64,000 nucleotides of DNA from Malus domestica. Taxonomy: Eukaryota > Streptophyta > Magnoliopsida > Rosales > Rosaceae. Location: positions 6,130,001-6,194,000 of the forward strand of contig NC_091674.1 in assembly GCF_042453785.1 (NCBI RefSeq), given 5' to 3'. The notes under the pieces were generated by a model. It worked only from the letters and a program-made list of their open reading frames with translations, did no database searches and was not told the DNA's origin. A program made the position numbers and the translations under genes. Positions 10,713 through 22,850 of the stretch are shown in pieces (the first letter of the stretch is position 1; the number at the start of each line of letters is the position of its first letter).

Positions 10713-10878
10713 GGGTAATGCTAGGGAGATTAAATTTGTAAACTAAATAATAAAAAAGTTGATGATTAAATTATTACTTAAATGTTGATAAATGTGTTCA
10801 TTTCATATTTGTGACACATAATTTGGTTTGCAAATTTTGTTTACAAATTTAGTATCTCTAGCATTACTCAGAAATTTT
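10704..10878. mobile_element. Mutator-type MITE with 9-bp target duplication
   Basis: The 157-bp element (10713-10869) has terminal inverted repeats of about 29 bp (GGGTAATGCTAGGGAGATTA at the left, mirrored by ATCTCTAGCATTACTC at the right). It is flanked by AGAGATTTT and AGAAATTTT, a 9-bp duplication with one mismatch. The length of the duplication points to the Mutator superfamily. It has no coding capacity. Confidence 0.75.
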
Positions 10879-12280
10879 TCAGTGTGTTCGGAACACAATG
10901 TGATACACTACATATTATTATATAAGTAGTTGGACATTTGAAAAATAAAACTTATCTCCACTAATACTTCTTTTGTTCTAAACAGACTGAAAAATTATTG
11001 ATCTTTTGCATGAGATCTATAAATAAATACAAAATTCCTTTACCAGACAGTTTACTAGTATATTTATGGAAGATCTTGGTTTGAGATATCCTATGATGAT
11101 AGACTACGCGTACAAATACTTTCATGTTAGTGGAAGATCTTTGGCTTGGCCTGTTCATCGGGAAGATGTGTTATTGGAGACAACAGTTGGATATAGTTTA
11201 GGTGTTTGTATATTTTTTTTCTTAGCAGATCAAGATTGAATGAATCAAATGAAAATTTATAATTAGGCAAACACAAAGATTAATGAGTCTAGAAGAAAAA
11301 ATGATGAATGTCAAAATCACTATCCAATTTAGATTAAATCCTCATGTCGAACTCCTCCAATCAAAGCAGGAGGTTTTTCAAACCAAGAACAATAGTCTCA
11401 TGCAACTTTTCATCATCTTTTTGGAGCTCAGAACCTTTCCCAAATTTTCACTTAGCATATCTGGTCGATTGGATGAAGATCTTTTGTATTTTGGTACTTG
11501 TGTGTTTTGGATGAGAGGTAGATCTTCATCTGATCTTGAAGATGGGAAAGATAAGTCGTTGTTTCACTGGTCGCAAATGAGAATAGTCTCCTATGTGTAA
11601 AAGCATGCCAAACAGATGTGCGGCAACTTGCATGTTAAGATACAAAATATACCATCTACATCTTCATCTCGTTGCATGGAAAATTCAAGCGATTTCAAGT
11701 TAAGATGCAAACTTCAAATTTGTATATTTTTTTATTATCTTAATTGTATTTAATTTTATCTGTTTGAGATTCTTTGTCTACCATAACGATCGTTCAACCA
11801 CAACTAGTCAATTTAATGTCATCCTAAACCCTATCTTGTGGTTTGTCTTGTCATTATTTGTTGATTAGATGCCATTGCGATGAAGGAACTTATCTTAATA
11901 TAGAACGACGTTGACAAAACCATTATTCCAGACACCAATATCACCCATAATTTCTACATCTTTAAAGGAGTTTTGTTTTTCTTCACGATTAAGTTTTGTG
12001 TCATCCTTTTGTTTATCATCTTATCATTATTATGATTACGTACAGTAAATTTGATGTTGATGTTATCCACATTCTTAGTTTATTTTGGAACTTAGGAAAC
12101 AATTTTTGTGGTTCAATATCGTAGTAAATAGCCTAGGTTTCTACCCATGTGTTTCGGGTTCAAAACTCACAACTTTCCTAAATATTTGTAATAGTTTCAA
12201 ACTATCTCCTTTTCCCTTTAAAATAGTATTTTTAAAAAAAAACTTAGTTATTGATGTTCTTGCTCTCTCATTCTCTGAAT
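10879..12280. other. AT-rich spacer without recognisable gene
   Basis: It starts with sequence (TTTTTCAGTGTG) shared with the MITE at 15942, suggesting a related MITE fragment around 10870-11000. An open frame at 11283-11600 has no features I recognise and no supporting splice context. I see no gene here. Confidence 0.4.
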
Positions 12281-12454
12281 AATGTTAGGAAGACCGCATA
12301 TTTTTACTACATTAGTATACTCTCACATGTGACAAATGATATATACAACCAATATTCAATGATATTAATTCATGAATTGACGTGACATATACACATCACT
12401 TACCATATCAAATAGTACATCAATGTGGCACAAAAATGTGGTCTCCGTAACATT
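12281..12454. mobile_element. MITE-like inverted-repeat element
   Basis: The left end AATGTTAGGAAGACCGCATA is mirrored at the right end by AAAAATGTGGTCTCCGTAACATT (imperfect; about 20 pairing bases). The interior is AT-rich and non-coding. The target duplication is unclear, so the superfamily is not assigned. Confidence 0.5.
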
Positions 12455-14050
12455 TTTTATTTATGTACTTTCTTTTTTAGAAGATTCATGATCTCTTGGT
12501 CTCTGATTCTATTTTTATGTTTATATCAATGAACACCTTTTTGTCATTGATGAGTTATTGGAGGATGAAGATTTATTTTCTCGGTCGATATATTGGGAAT
12601 AAGGATGGAGCTACTACATGAAAATCCTAATTTTGTTGTGAGTAGATGAAAATAAATCTTTATCCTCCACTACATTTTCAATCTCTTCATCAATCTTTAT
12701 TCTAATTTTGTAACGTGTGAACATGGGATGATAAAGATTGATGGAGAGGTTGAAAATATAGTGATGATCAATAAAACTCAAAAGTCGTGTAAATATGCAT
12801 TGAACCCATAAATGATTGAATAATTAAACAAGGGACATGGAGAAATCAATCGAAATCGGACCACATAATACCATACATAATAATGTTTGAAAAGCAAGTT
12901 AAACATGGAGAACATATTTTGTGTGAAATTTGGTCCAATAGCTGTTGGATGAGTGACTAAAATTGATGTGTGAGTGATGGAAAACCGATAGCTAGCTGTA
13001 AATGATGTGCTCAGCAAAGCCCCTACAAAATGCTAGCAAGGACGAGATGGTAGTCGGTATGGACTAAATTCAAGGGTTATATTACAAGTCAAACACCTAA
13101 ACTATGAGGTTAAATTACAAGACAAGCAAAGCATGACTACTGATTCATGAAGAGCGTTAGTATATGAGGACATTTGGGTATGTCCAGGAACAAGCCGAAA
13201 GTTTTGTTCATTGCGGCATCCTCAAACAATAAAATAACAAAAAATAAATCTAAAGAATATGAATAAAAAGTCTGACTACTCAATAATTTAAACTACTAAA
13301 GACAACTCACTATATTATCAAATACGGTTGTCGTTGTATGTAACCATGTTATCATTGATACTCCTCTTCCATCTAATTTCACAATCATTACATAATTTTT
13401 TTTAGGTCTTTGTATGTTGGGTAGTCATTAAACCTGGGTGGGGTGTTGTCAATTTAACAAGATTATGTTATTTCATATAAGTGGTTATTAACGGGGTATG
13501 TTACTTAGACATGTAGTACATATTTGTTTTTTCTATAAAGAAAATGAGCGGGGACATTTGTCCTGTTGTGCCTAAAATAGCGTCTATGGATAGATTTAAG
13601 GGTTTTTTTTTTTAATAATAATTACCAAACAAGTTTTCAGTTTTAAATTTTTGTAAAAAGTATAAATGAAACTAAAATTTGAAAAGAAAATAATTATCAG
13701 AGGAACTCTTAACTTGTTTGTTGTTATCAAGTATAACACATTTTAGGATTTACTCATCTTACACATGAATACTCATTTTTTTAGAGCCATTGCTTGTCAT
13801 AATCAAGAACAACAAACCTATTACGGATCTAAATTGATATTCCACATCAAATCTAGTCTCTAGATGCACACATGTCTTCCCATTTACGTTTGTTATTGGA
13901 TGCATTTAAAAATTAACATCATGCATACCAAGTATGGTTGGCTACAGATTGCCCAAATGTGGTATAGCATTTGAGTATTGGGCCCTATGGTTTTGTTAAC
14001 AAGATCCACTGTGCCATGAAGCCCTATAGTCCATGAGCGTATGATACTAT
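12455..14050. other. AT-rich spacer with an imperfect hairpin
   Basis: An imperfect inverted repeat pairs about 12655-12700 (AATCTTTATCCTCC... side) with 12730-12770 (GATAAAGATTGATGG... side). No gene is seen. Confidence 0.35.
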
Positions 14051-14230
14051 CATACTTTTTTTTTTTTTTAACAAATGATATATTTTATATTAAGGGGGTA
14101 AGAGAGTCGGTTAAGCCTCATAATAGGCTAGCAGAAAATAAAACAAGAAGCACCCCATGCGATTGACAAGTGAAGAAGTCTCGTTTGACATGAATCGATT
14201 CCCTATCTTTGGCGAGAATCAAATCTAAAC
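14051..14230 (-). mobile_element. SINE copy (minus), divergent
   Basis: A poly-T run at the left (minus-strand poly-A tail) is followed, in reverse, by the tail block shared with the SINE at 47195 (TGAGGCTTA, ATATCATTTGTT). Its head includes a degenerate pol III B-box-like segment read on the minus strand (GATTCTCGCC). Divergence suggests an old copy. Confidence 0.5.
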
Positions 14231-15339
14231 GTCTGATGCTATCATACTTACTCGTACTAAAATTATGAAACAGTACTCATGATAGACGATTTTTATTGAA
14301 AAGGTTGGTTTCTCGACCAAAATTTAACACAATTTTTTTTTTTTGGGTACAAATGGCAGTCCACACTAAATGAATTGGGAACCAGAACTTGAAATGTAAA
14401 GAGAGCAAATTGTAGTTGAGTCACTTGGAGAAAAAGATGAGAGGCAAAGATGGTCTTATTGGGTGTGCTAAATTTGTAAACACGACAATTCTTGCAACGA
14501 ATGAAACAAAAACACATATACAATATAATTTTTTTGTATTAATGAGGGTTTATGGTTACATCCTCTTTGTAGCTATTCCTTTACAATAACATTTCTTTGA
14601 TCTGATCCTGAAAGTAGAATTCGATTCAAGAACGGTGAACACTTGATCCTGAATCAGGTTTGTGATTTCTTCAAGGCTATTGAGGCTTGATCTTGATGAA
14701 ATGGGACCACGAGAAGTTTCACTTGGTGGGTGATCTTTGGATTTGGTGGTGGATGAATCGGCACGTGTTTGTTGCACTTTTTAATTCTCCACGAGCTGGA
14801 TGAAGAACACAAGTGTATTTGGTGTTTGCTTTGGTCGGAGAGCTTTCTAGTTTCTCCAAAGGCTTGAACTTCCTTCGTTTCTCTTAGATGTCGACATGTG
14901 CCACTCTTGATGACTTATCCGGCTTTGATAAGTCGCAAGCAATATGTGCAATTAAGCATCCCCGTCACTATAGGGGGTGAGAAAAAATGAACTCATTGTA
15001 AATAATTTCTCTTGTTTCACTTTTACGAAAACTTAATTTCATGCTTCTATCAACTCGGCAAAAGTCCAAACCAAATCAAACTGACCAAATTGAATTTGGG
15101 TTGGTTCGGTATAGTTCATTGATATAGTAACTTTTGTGCAAAATCCAATTGAATCGAACCCGTCATTCATGACTCGATTTTAAGTTTTGAAACCGAAGAC
15201 AGAATTGAACCACGCTCACACCATAACCGGAATTGGGAAATATGTTTATGTGATATGTGTATGTGACAAACTTTTGAGCAAATGTATCCACATTGACAAA
15301 ATAAAATTCTAACAAATTGGCAAAAAAAAAAAAAAAAAG
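14231..15339. other. Non-genic spacer
   Basis: Short open frames occur at 14293-14777 (minus) without recognisable motifs. A stretch near 15050-15170 rich in AACCAAAT/GGTTCGGT looks like a hAT-MITE fragment. I see no supportable gene. Confidence 0.35.
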
Positions 15340-15456
15340 GAATTGTTATTATCATTTCAAAAATCTCATTTTACACTCCTCATAAGTGTAATTTTCTTAC
15401 TAATTATAAAACGTTTGGAATGCAAAATAAGATTTTTGGAGTGCCAATAACAATTC
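15340..15456. mobile_element. 117-bp palindromic MITE
   Basis: The termini are inverted repeats of about 38 bp. The left end gaattgttattatcatttc pairs with the right end ccaataacaattc, and the adjoining AAAAATCTCATTTTACACTCC pairs with GGAATGCAAAATAAGATTTTT. The loop is only about 40 bp. It lies just left of the CACTA element. Confidence 0.6.
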
Positions 15457-15941
15457 AAAAAAAGAAAATAAGCCTCTTTTTATTTGTGGAGGCCAGATGA
15501 CCTATAGAAAAGTTAACTAAATACCTATTAGAAATAAATGGAGCAGCGCCCATGGCACTCCCCCAAACCCATGTACACTACAAGAAAACATGGAATAGGT
15601 GACCAAATTCTATGTGACGTCCAAAAATTCATCACATACAAGAAAATTATGTAACAAAATGTTAAACGTGTCACACATAATTGGTTTGCTAGGTGTGGAA
15701 TTTGGACCAACTTATGTGACGATAAATACGTCACATATTCCAAAATTAAGTGACAAATACGGCAAGCGTCACTTATAATTATTTTATATATTTTAAGATG
15801 AAGAAGTAGTGGCACAAAATTTTCGAAGTCCTTAATAAAATATATGGCGGGGCAAAATGGCGCCATATGAAATAGGGTATGCAAGGAATTTCAAATGGGT
15901 TGCATATTTGTACTTTGTGAGGAAAGTGGTCATCACATTAT

Positions 15942-16112
15942 GAGAGATTTTTCAGTGTGACCGGTATACGGAGTAGTATACCACGTTTCATTATGCAAAT
16001 AATGGGATATGTGTGCTAAAAAGTTAATAACTTAAAAAATAAAAATTTCCACCACTCTTATTAAAACACGTGGTGTACCACTTGTGTTCATGTCACAACT
16101 AAAAATTTCTCT
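15942..16112. mobile_element. MITE inside the CACTA element
   Basis: The ends GAGAGATTTTTCAGT... and ...AAAAATTTCTCTC form an imperfect terminal inverted repeat (the second sits beside GTTCATGTCACAACT). They are flanked by ACATTAT and ACATTAC. The interior has near-mirrored CACGT blocks (ATACCACGT / ACACGTGGTGTACC). Related sequence starts at 10870. Confidence 0.55.
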
Positions 16113-16413
16113 CACATTACAAAAGGGGAATAAAGTTTCAACAAAAAAAAAAAGAGTGAATCAAATAATAATTTTTTTTGAGAATTCTCCCCATCTCCCA
16201 TTCTCTCCATCACTGTGACTTGAAATCATGGCAGCCACTGCTGGCCATCTCATCCCTCAATTTTCTTTTATCTTTACTACAACAATACCATGATATTCCG
16301 AACCAATCGCTTAAACCCTTTCTCATCCTTTCGCTCTCTATCACTCTTCACAACCAAAAACCCAGAGACCCATTCAACCAACAAGCCAAATTCAAGCCCC
16401 GCACCAACCAGAT

Positions 16414-16566
16414 TGTTTGACTTTTTGTATTTTAGGTAGGATCCCTAATTGATTATAATTCCGTGCATTCTCATGTAATCACTTGTAATTAGTTCTCTTT
16501 CCATTTATGTTAGGGTTGTAAACCTATAAGTACCTCTTATTGAGAAGAATATAATATCATTCAAAG
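16414..16566 (+). repeat. 5' LTR of copia element
   Basis: This about 153-bp repeat (TGTTTGACTTTTTGTATTTT... to ...TATCATTCAAAG) matches 20881-21032 with six substitutions and one indel by my count. A primer-binding-like site TTGGCATCAGGGCC begins near 16578, resembling the initiator-Met-tRNA complement TGGTATCAGAGC used by plant copia elements. Confidence 0.8.
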
Positions 16567-17064
16567 CATTCTCTTCTTGGCATCAGGGCCAAGTCGGAAA
16601 AAAAAAAACCCTAACTGCGATAGCGCTGTTGTCATTGCTACCATCTCTGGATTCGAAACGAACAGCGAGCGACGCCGTCGTTGCTGACCCGAATTCTTCG
16701 AATCGTTTCACTGTTCGTTGTGTGATACGACATACCAATTGGCCTGTTTGCTTTTGATTTGATCTGAAGCCGTGAAGGATTGCACAGATTGCCACCTAAA
16801 CGACTTGTGTTGTTACACCGTACCCGACTCGAGGTTCGACGACCCACGAACCAGGAATTGCTGTTTGAACCACTAAGCCATAACGAACCCCGACCTGCAG
16901 CTGCACTGCTGCAACACCGAGCTTTGATTCGTATTTTATCAGCTGCGAAGAACCCACCATCACCGTTGCTCCATTCCGATTTGAACTGCTGTTATTCTCC
17001 TCCCTGGAGTCTTGAACCACCATACCACTGCTGCTGTTTAGGAAGGAAGAAGGAAAAAAATTGA

Positions 17065-17190
17065 AAGAAGAAAGCTTGCTGACTGAATCGTGTTTGACTG
17101 AATAATAGGAAAAAAGAAGAAAGCTTGTTGGCTGAATCGTGTTTGACTGAATAATAGGAAAAAAGAAGAAAGCTTGCTGGTTGAAGAAAA
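17065..17190 (+). repeat. 49-bp tandem repeat, about 2.6 units
   Basis: The word GAAGAAAGCTTG recurs with 49-base spacing, at about 17068, 17117 and 17166, and the intervening sequence (CTGAATCGTGTTTGACTGAA) is nearly identical. It lies in the copia leader where gag would be expected. Confidence 0.75.
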
Positions 17191-17369
17191 GATAAAAAAC
17201 AAAAGAAAAAAAGGAAAATAGGAATAAAAAGTCCACGTGAGTGAAGACTTGGCTGGTTGAATTAGGCAATATTTTTTTATTTCTTCGGCCATCCTGATTG
17301 CAACGAAGCTTGGGCTTGATTTATTTAGCTTGAGCTTTATCAATTAGTTACTCACATGCACCCAGAGCA

Positions 17370-20300
17370 ATGGTAGGCCGCACTTGTGGGACCAATCGTG
17401 ACCGGTTCAAGTTGTGTGCATTAGTTGCCGAAGCTAAGGTAGATTCTAACCATACAGGTAATGATCGTAAGGCTTTAAAAACTTCTGCATCTGTTATGAA
17501 TAGTACATGGATAATTGATTCTGGTGTTACTGAACATATGATTTGTGATTCTAGACAGGTTCAAACCCTAAAACCATCCACCAATACTATAGTTAGTGTT
17601 GCCAATGGTAATGTTGTCCCCATTATTGGGGAAGGCGATGTCTCCCTCTCTGATACCCTGAATCTTGACTCCGTACTTGTTGTTCCTTCCCTTGACTATA
17701 ATTTATTATCTGTTGCTCAAATAACTGTCGCCCTACATTGTCTTGTTATTTTTTGGCCTTTCTTTTGTGTTTTTAAGGACATTCGGACTCGTAAGACAAT
17801 TGGTTATCTTATTCGGAAGGGAAAACTCTACTACTTGGAGCTGACATCGAACAGTTCTCGAAATTTGACTCAAGCTCTTACCGTGGAATGATCTCATGGG
17901 GAGAGGGATAAATCTTTAGAGGTTTGGTTGTGGCATCATCGACTTGGACATGCTTCTTTCGGCTATTTACGAAGGTTGTTTCCTAGCCTATGTGTTAAGC
18001 ATGACGTTTCTAACTTTAAATGTGATGTTTGTGAAATGGCTAAAAGTCATCGTACTTTAATTCCGTCCAGTATGAATAAAAGTTCAGTTCCATTTATGAT
18101 AATTCATTCTTATGTTTGAGGGCCATCTAAAACTGCTACGTTTGGTGGTGCTCATTGGTTTGTTACTTTTATTTATGATTACACACGTATGACTTGGGTA
18201 TGTTTGATGAAGTCCAAAAGAGAAGTCCCTTCTTTGTTTCAGCAGTTTTATAAAATGGTACAAGTACAATATAAGTCCCACATACAGGTTCTCAGGAGTG
18301 ATAATGGCGGTGAATATGTTAACTCTGACCTTCGTGCCTTTCTTGATCATCATGACATTGTTCATCAAACCACGTGCCCATATACTCCACAACAAAATGG
18401 GGTTGCAGAACGCAAGAACCGTCAGCTTTTGGAGGTTGTTCGTGCTTCTTTGCTTGAGGCTAATCTCCCGTTATCCTATTGGGGAGAAGCCCTCACCTTA
18501 GCTGCGTATCTCATTAATCGTGTTCCATCCTGATCCGTTGATTTTCAAACACCATTTCAGGCTCTCTCCTCACACGTTGATGCTCCTGCAATCCCCAATC
18601 TTTCACCTCATGTGTTTGGCTGTGTGGCCTTCGTTTATCTTCATAAACAGCAAAGGAGTAAGCTTGAACCTCGAGCTTTACGGTGTGTGTTTGTGGGGTA
18701 TGCCTCAAATCAGAAGGGATATCGTTATTATCACCCTCCGACGAAAAAGTTGTTTGTCACTATGGATGTTGCCTTTCATGAGAATGATATGTACTTTGCC
18801 AGTCCTGAGTCTTCACTTCAGGGGGAGAATCAAACAAAAGTTCAAACTCTTGACTATACTATTCCGGAGACAGATAATATGAATGAATTAGAGATAAGTG
18901 GTAATGTCTTGGAGACAATTGGTGATCATTCACATGGAAACAATGTTGAAAACTTTAAAAGTAACGAGTTGACTGCACCAGATAACTCACAGCCTTCATC
19001 TCCGCCTGACAACTCAATGCCAGTTTCCTTAACAGCAGACAACCTTGTGTTGCCAACTACCTCACAATCGATCTCACCACCCTTAAGCCCCAATAACCAT
19101 AATCAATTGCCTTCGATCCCGGATGCACCATAGCCACGTCACCTTCCTGACAGTGTAAATCGAGGTATTCCTAAACCTACTTATGAAGCAGACCCTAAAT
19201 GAAAAACCAGGTATCTAATGAATAAGCCCAACCCTTAATCCAATGTGTTATACCCATTAACTAATTATGTGTCGACCAATCACCTGTCATAATCAAATAA
19301 GTCATTTATGTATCAATTATCTACTGTATCTATTCCTAACAGTGTGCAGGAAGCTTTAGCTGATCCACGTTGGCAAATAGCAATGAATGAAGAGTTGAGG
19401 TCTTTGAAGAAGAATGCTACTTGGGAGATCACAGACTTGCCAGGTGATAAGAAACCTGTGGGATGTAAATGGGTTTATACTATGAAGTATAAAACTGATG
19501 AGACGATGGATCGCTTCAAGGCAAGACTGGTAGTAAAAGGATACACTCAAAAGTATGGAATTGACTATACATATACATTTGCTCATGTGGCCAAGATCAA
19601 CACCATTCGTGTTTTGTTGTCCTTGGCTGCAAATCTTGATTGGCCTTTACAGCAGTTTGATATAAATAATGTCTTCTTGCATGGAGATTTGACAGAAGAG
19701 ATTTATATGGATCTTCCACCTGGATGTAATGCTCCAGATAAATATAAAAGAAAGGTGTGCAAGTTGAATAAATCCTTGTATGGCTTGAAGTAGTCTCATC
19801 GAGCATGGTTTGGAAGATTCACAAAATCTATGAGAGCATTTGGTTACAGACAAAGTAACTCCGATCATACTTTGTTTATGAAAAGACAGAATGGGAAGCT
19901 TACTGCACTTATTGTGTATGTAAACGATATGGTGGTAACATGTAATGATCTGGAAGAACATGCGGCCTTGCAAAGATACATGTCTACAGAATTTGAAATG
20001 AAAGACCTTGGATCCCTGAAATATTTTTTAGGGATTGAGGTGTTGAGAAACAGTTCTGGAATTTTCTTGTCTCAGAGGAAGTATATTATTGATTTGTTGC
20101 ACAAAACTAGCATGACAGCTTGTCAGCCAGTAGTTACACCATTAGAAGAAGGATTGAAACTGAGTGTTGATTCTAATCAAGTACCAGTTGACAAAGGAAG
20201 ATACCAAAGGTTAGTAGGTCGTTTGATGTATTTGGCACACACAAGATTGGACCTTGCTTATGCCTTGAGTGTAATGAGTCAATACATGCATGATCCTAGA

Positions 20301-20873
20301 GAACAACATATGAATGCCGTGACGAGAATATTGCGATATTTGAAGGGAAGTCCGGGCAAAGGAATTTTGTTTAAAATGAATAATCACTTTAGTGTTGAAG
20401 GTTATACTAATGCAGACTGGGCGGGTTCAATTGATGATAGGCGCTCAACATCAGGTTACTTTACGTTTGTTGGGGGTAACTTGGTTACATGGAGAAGTAA
20501 GAAACAGAATGTGGTTGCCCGTTCCAGTGCAGAAGTCGAATACAGATGTATGCCTTTGGGAATTTGTGAAATTTTGTGGCTTAAACTTCTGTTAAGCGAT
20601 TTGGGTATACAACATGATCAACCCAAGAAATTATTTTGTGATAATAAAGCTGCCCGTGACATCACACATAATCCGGTACAACATGATATAACAAAGCATG
20701 TTGAAGTTGACCAGTTCTTCATCAAAGAAAAATTGGAAGGGAAAATAATTGAAGTATCGGCGATAAGAACAGAAGATCAGTTGGCAGAAATCCTTACAAA
20801 AGCTGTTTCAAGTCACAAGTTTTCAAGTTTCTTACACAAGTTGGGTATGAGCGCCATATATGCACCAACTTGA
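17370..20873 (+). pseudogene. copia pol: protease, integrase, reverse transcriptase, RNase H; nonsense-riddled
   Basis: All pieces lie in one frame. The protease is at about 17500 (WIIDSGVTEHM). The zinc-binding pre-integrase follows at 17925 (WHHRLGHA, CDVCEMAK). The integrase core is at 18120-18530 (FIYDYTRMTWV, LRSDNGGEY, PQQNGVAERKNR; the D, D and E are kept). The RT is at 19310-20000 (WVYTMKYK, ARLVVKGYTQ, LHGDLTEEIYM). RNase H is at 20400-20870 (ADWAGS, DNKAARDI). The frame is closed by at least six nonsense codons (17889, 18117, 18531, 19131, 19200, 19791) but I see no frameshift. The polymerase box YVDD is YVND. Several changes fit G:C to A:T transitions (expected Trp to TGA, Gln to TAG, Asp to Asn). 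The element is inactive. Confidence 0.85.
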
Positions 20874-20880
20874 GGGGGAG

Positions 20881-21032
20881 TGTTGACTTTTTGTATTTTA
20901 GGTAGGATACCTAATTGATTGTAATTCTGTGTATTCTCATGTAATCACTTGTAATTAGTTTTCTTTCCATTTATGTTAGGGTTGTAAACCTATAAGTACC
21001 TGTTATTGAGAAGAATATAATATCATTCAAAG
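20881..21032 (+). repeat. 3' LTR of copia element
   Basis: It begins TGTTGACTTTTTG directly after the polypurine tract and ends ...ATATCATTCAAAG. See the 5' LTR for the comparison. Confidence 0.8.
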
Positions 21033-22850
21033 GTATCTATCTCCAATATTGAGCTTCGAGTAGCCCTTCACTTCCGCATCCACGGATCCACCCTCCCAAG
21101 TCTCTATTTGGGTAAAATTGTTTCATTTATTATCAATTCTTTTTAACTTAGGGTTTTGAATTTGCAGATAATTGCCCCTAAAATTGAGCAAACAAGTAGC
21201 CTTCCTCCTCCGCATCCATATTCTTCTCTCTGTCATGCTCCATAAACAACCCAATTCCACGCCATAAGTCCCACACCAACGAGACTGCCTTTGTGTCCAC
21301 GAATCGTTGAAGGGATTTTGCTTATCTGAGGTAATTAGTAAGGGGTTTTGTTTCATTTTTTTTTATTCAAATTAACTTAAAATTTTTAGTTCCCTAATTT
21401 AACATATTATTAGGGTTTTGTAGTTTTTGTTCAATTTAATCCATTTTTATGACTAATTTGCTAATTTATCAGATTTTTCATGCTTTGTTATATTTAAACC
21501 CCATTTATTTTTATCTAATTTGTTATTATTTAGTGATTTTTTTGGCATCAATTGCATCTGTGCTACTGTTATAATGGTATTTGGTTACAATTTGAGGAAT
21601 CAAGCTACCATGGTATGATTTCCCTTACTTCTATAATTTTTGTCTGGCTTAGGCATGTCTCTGTTATGTGTTCTGTTTGATTTTTTAGAAACTGAAAGCT
21701 TGTTTAATTTTATGTTTATCTAAGATGTGCTTCCCATCTTTTCCCATGGAACTCTAGCCTTTGGTCAAGCCCAAGTAACTCTTTCACTGACTTGAGATTA
21801 GGTCATGCTAATTTTTCAAGTACTGTAGTTTTGCCACATATAATAGTTGTGCTAAATTTGCTCCTATGAACAATTTGTGCCTTTGCTTTCAATGGGGTAT
21901 GGTGGTTGTGTTTTTGTTGCTTGATGATGATTTTGTTTGACCTGGTGTCTTAGAAAACTTACAAAAATTTACAAGGATTTATGTAGGGGCTGTGCCATAA
22001 GTAATGGTTATATGAATTTGAGCTCTTAGATTATATAATAACAGTCCAAATAACTGGGGTTGCAACTCCAACCCCACATTCTCCGCCTTTCCCTCTGAAA
22101 ATCACATACAACCTTATCCATGCTTTGTTGTCCTTGCCTTGTTGTTAATGAAGAATTCTAGAGTTCTCTAGATGTACAATGGGTGGTATGGTCAGTTGTG
22201 CGGGTGTGTTGATGAGGTGAGACACCTTGGGGGATAATATTAGGACTTATCTTTTAGAATCATTTTGTTATCTAAAGCCTTGAAGACATACCATTCACTA
22301 GCAACAAACCTATACGTTTGTCTTGTAAGAAGATGTTCTTGCTGTTACTATTTCTTCAATTCTTATTTTCTTCTCTTTTGTTGTTATTCAAATTCTCAAT
22401 GCACCTGCTATTCTCTAGACACCAATGTTTATTTTCTTCTCTTTTATTCTGTAAGGATAAGATGAAGAAAAAGAAGGATGGAGTTAAAAGAGAAAGTATC
22501 CAAGAAGCACCTGAGATAGTGATGGTGATCTTTCAAATGACAATGATACTTGTGCTGAACTAAAGATTATGATATGGCCGATGACTTATATTATGTATTT
22601 TGTTGTTGGTTTCAAACATGCACACAATATACCTGTTTTGTTACTGACCCAATGCCTTAGAATCGTGTTAGCATCTCAATATGTGTTAGAGGTGTTAGGA
22701 TGCTTATGTTGGATTTTGGGATATACACATAGTGTATGTATTAGATGTAACCTAACTTATTGATCAATGAAATGTGACTAACCAAAGTATTGCCTCATAT
22801 TTGTTATGAATTATAATTCTAGATGACGAATTGTTCCTAATAAGTATATG
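21033..22850. other. CACTA interior without recognisable gene
   Basis: AT-rich sequence with short open frames (for example 22265-22563) and no transposase motifs. It resembles non-coding transcribed DNA (an AGGGTTTTG-rich stretch at 21140-21430), but I cannot name any product. Confidence 0.35.

Larger units (their letters stand above)
16414..21032 (+). mobile_element. Ty1/copia LTR retrotransposon, gag-less and decayed
   Basis: LTR (16414-16566), primer-binding site, leader, pol region (17370-20873), polypurine tract GAGGGGGAG (20872-20880) and LTR (20881-21032) follow in standard copia order. I see no gag with a CCHC knuckle. The 800 bases between the LTR and the protease hold non-coding leader and a 49-bp tandem repeat instead. 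I could not find a clean target duplication. It sits inside the CACTA element. Confidence 0.85.

Noticed and set aside
11283..11600. 105-codon open frame
   Set aside because: No recognisable motif and located in MITE-rich spacer.
16580..17343. Open frames on both strands in the copia leader
   Set aside because: They arise from non-coding leader and tandem repeats; no gag motif.
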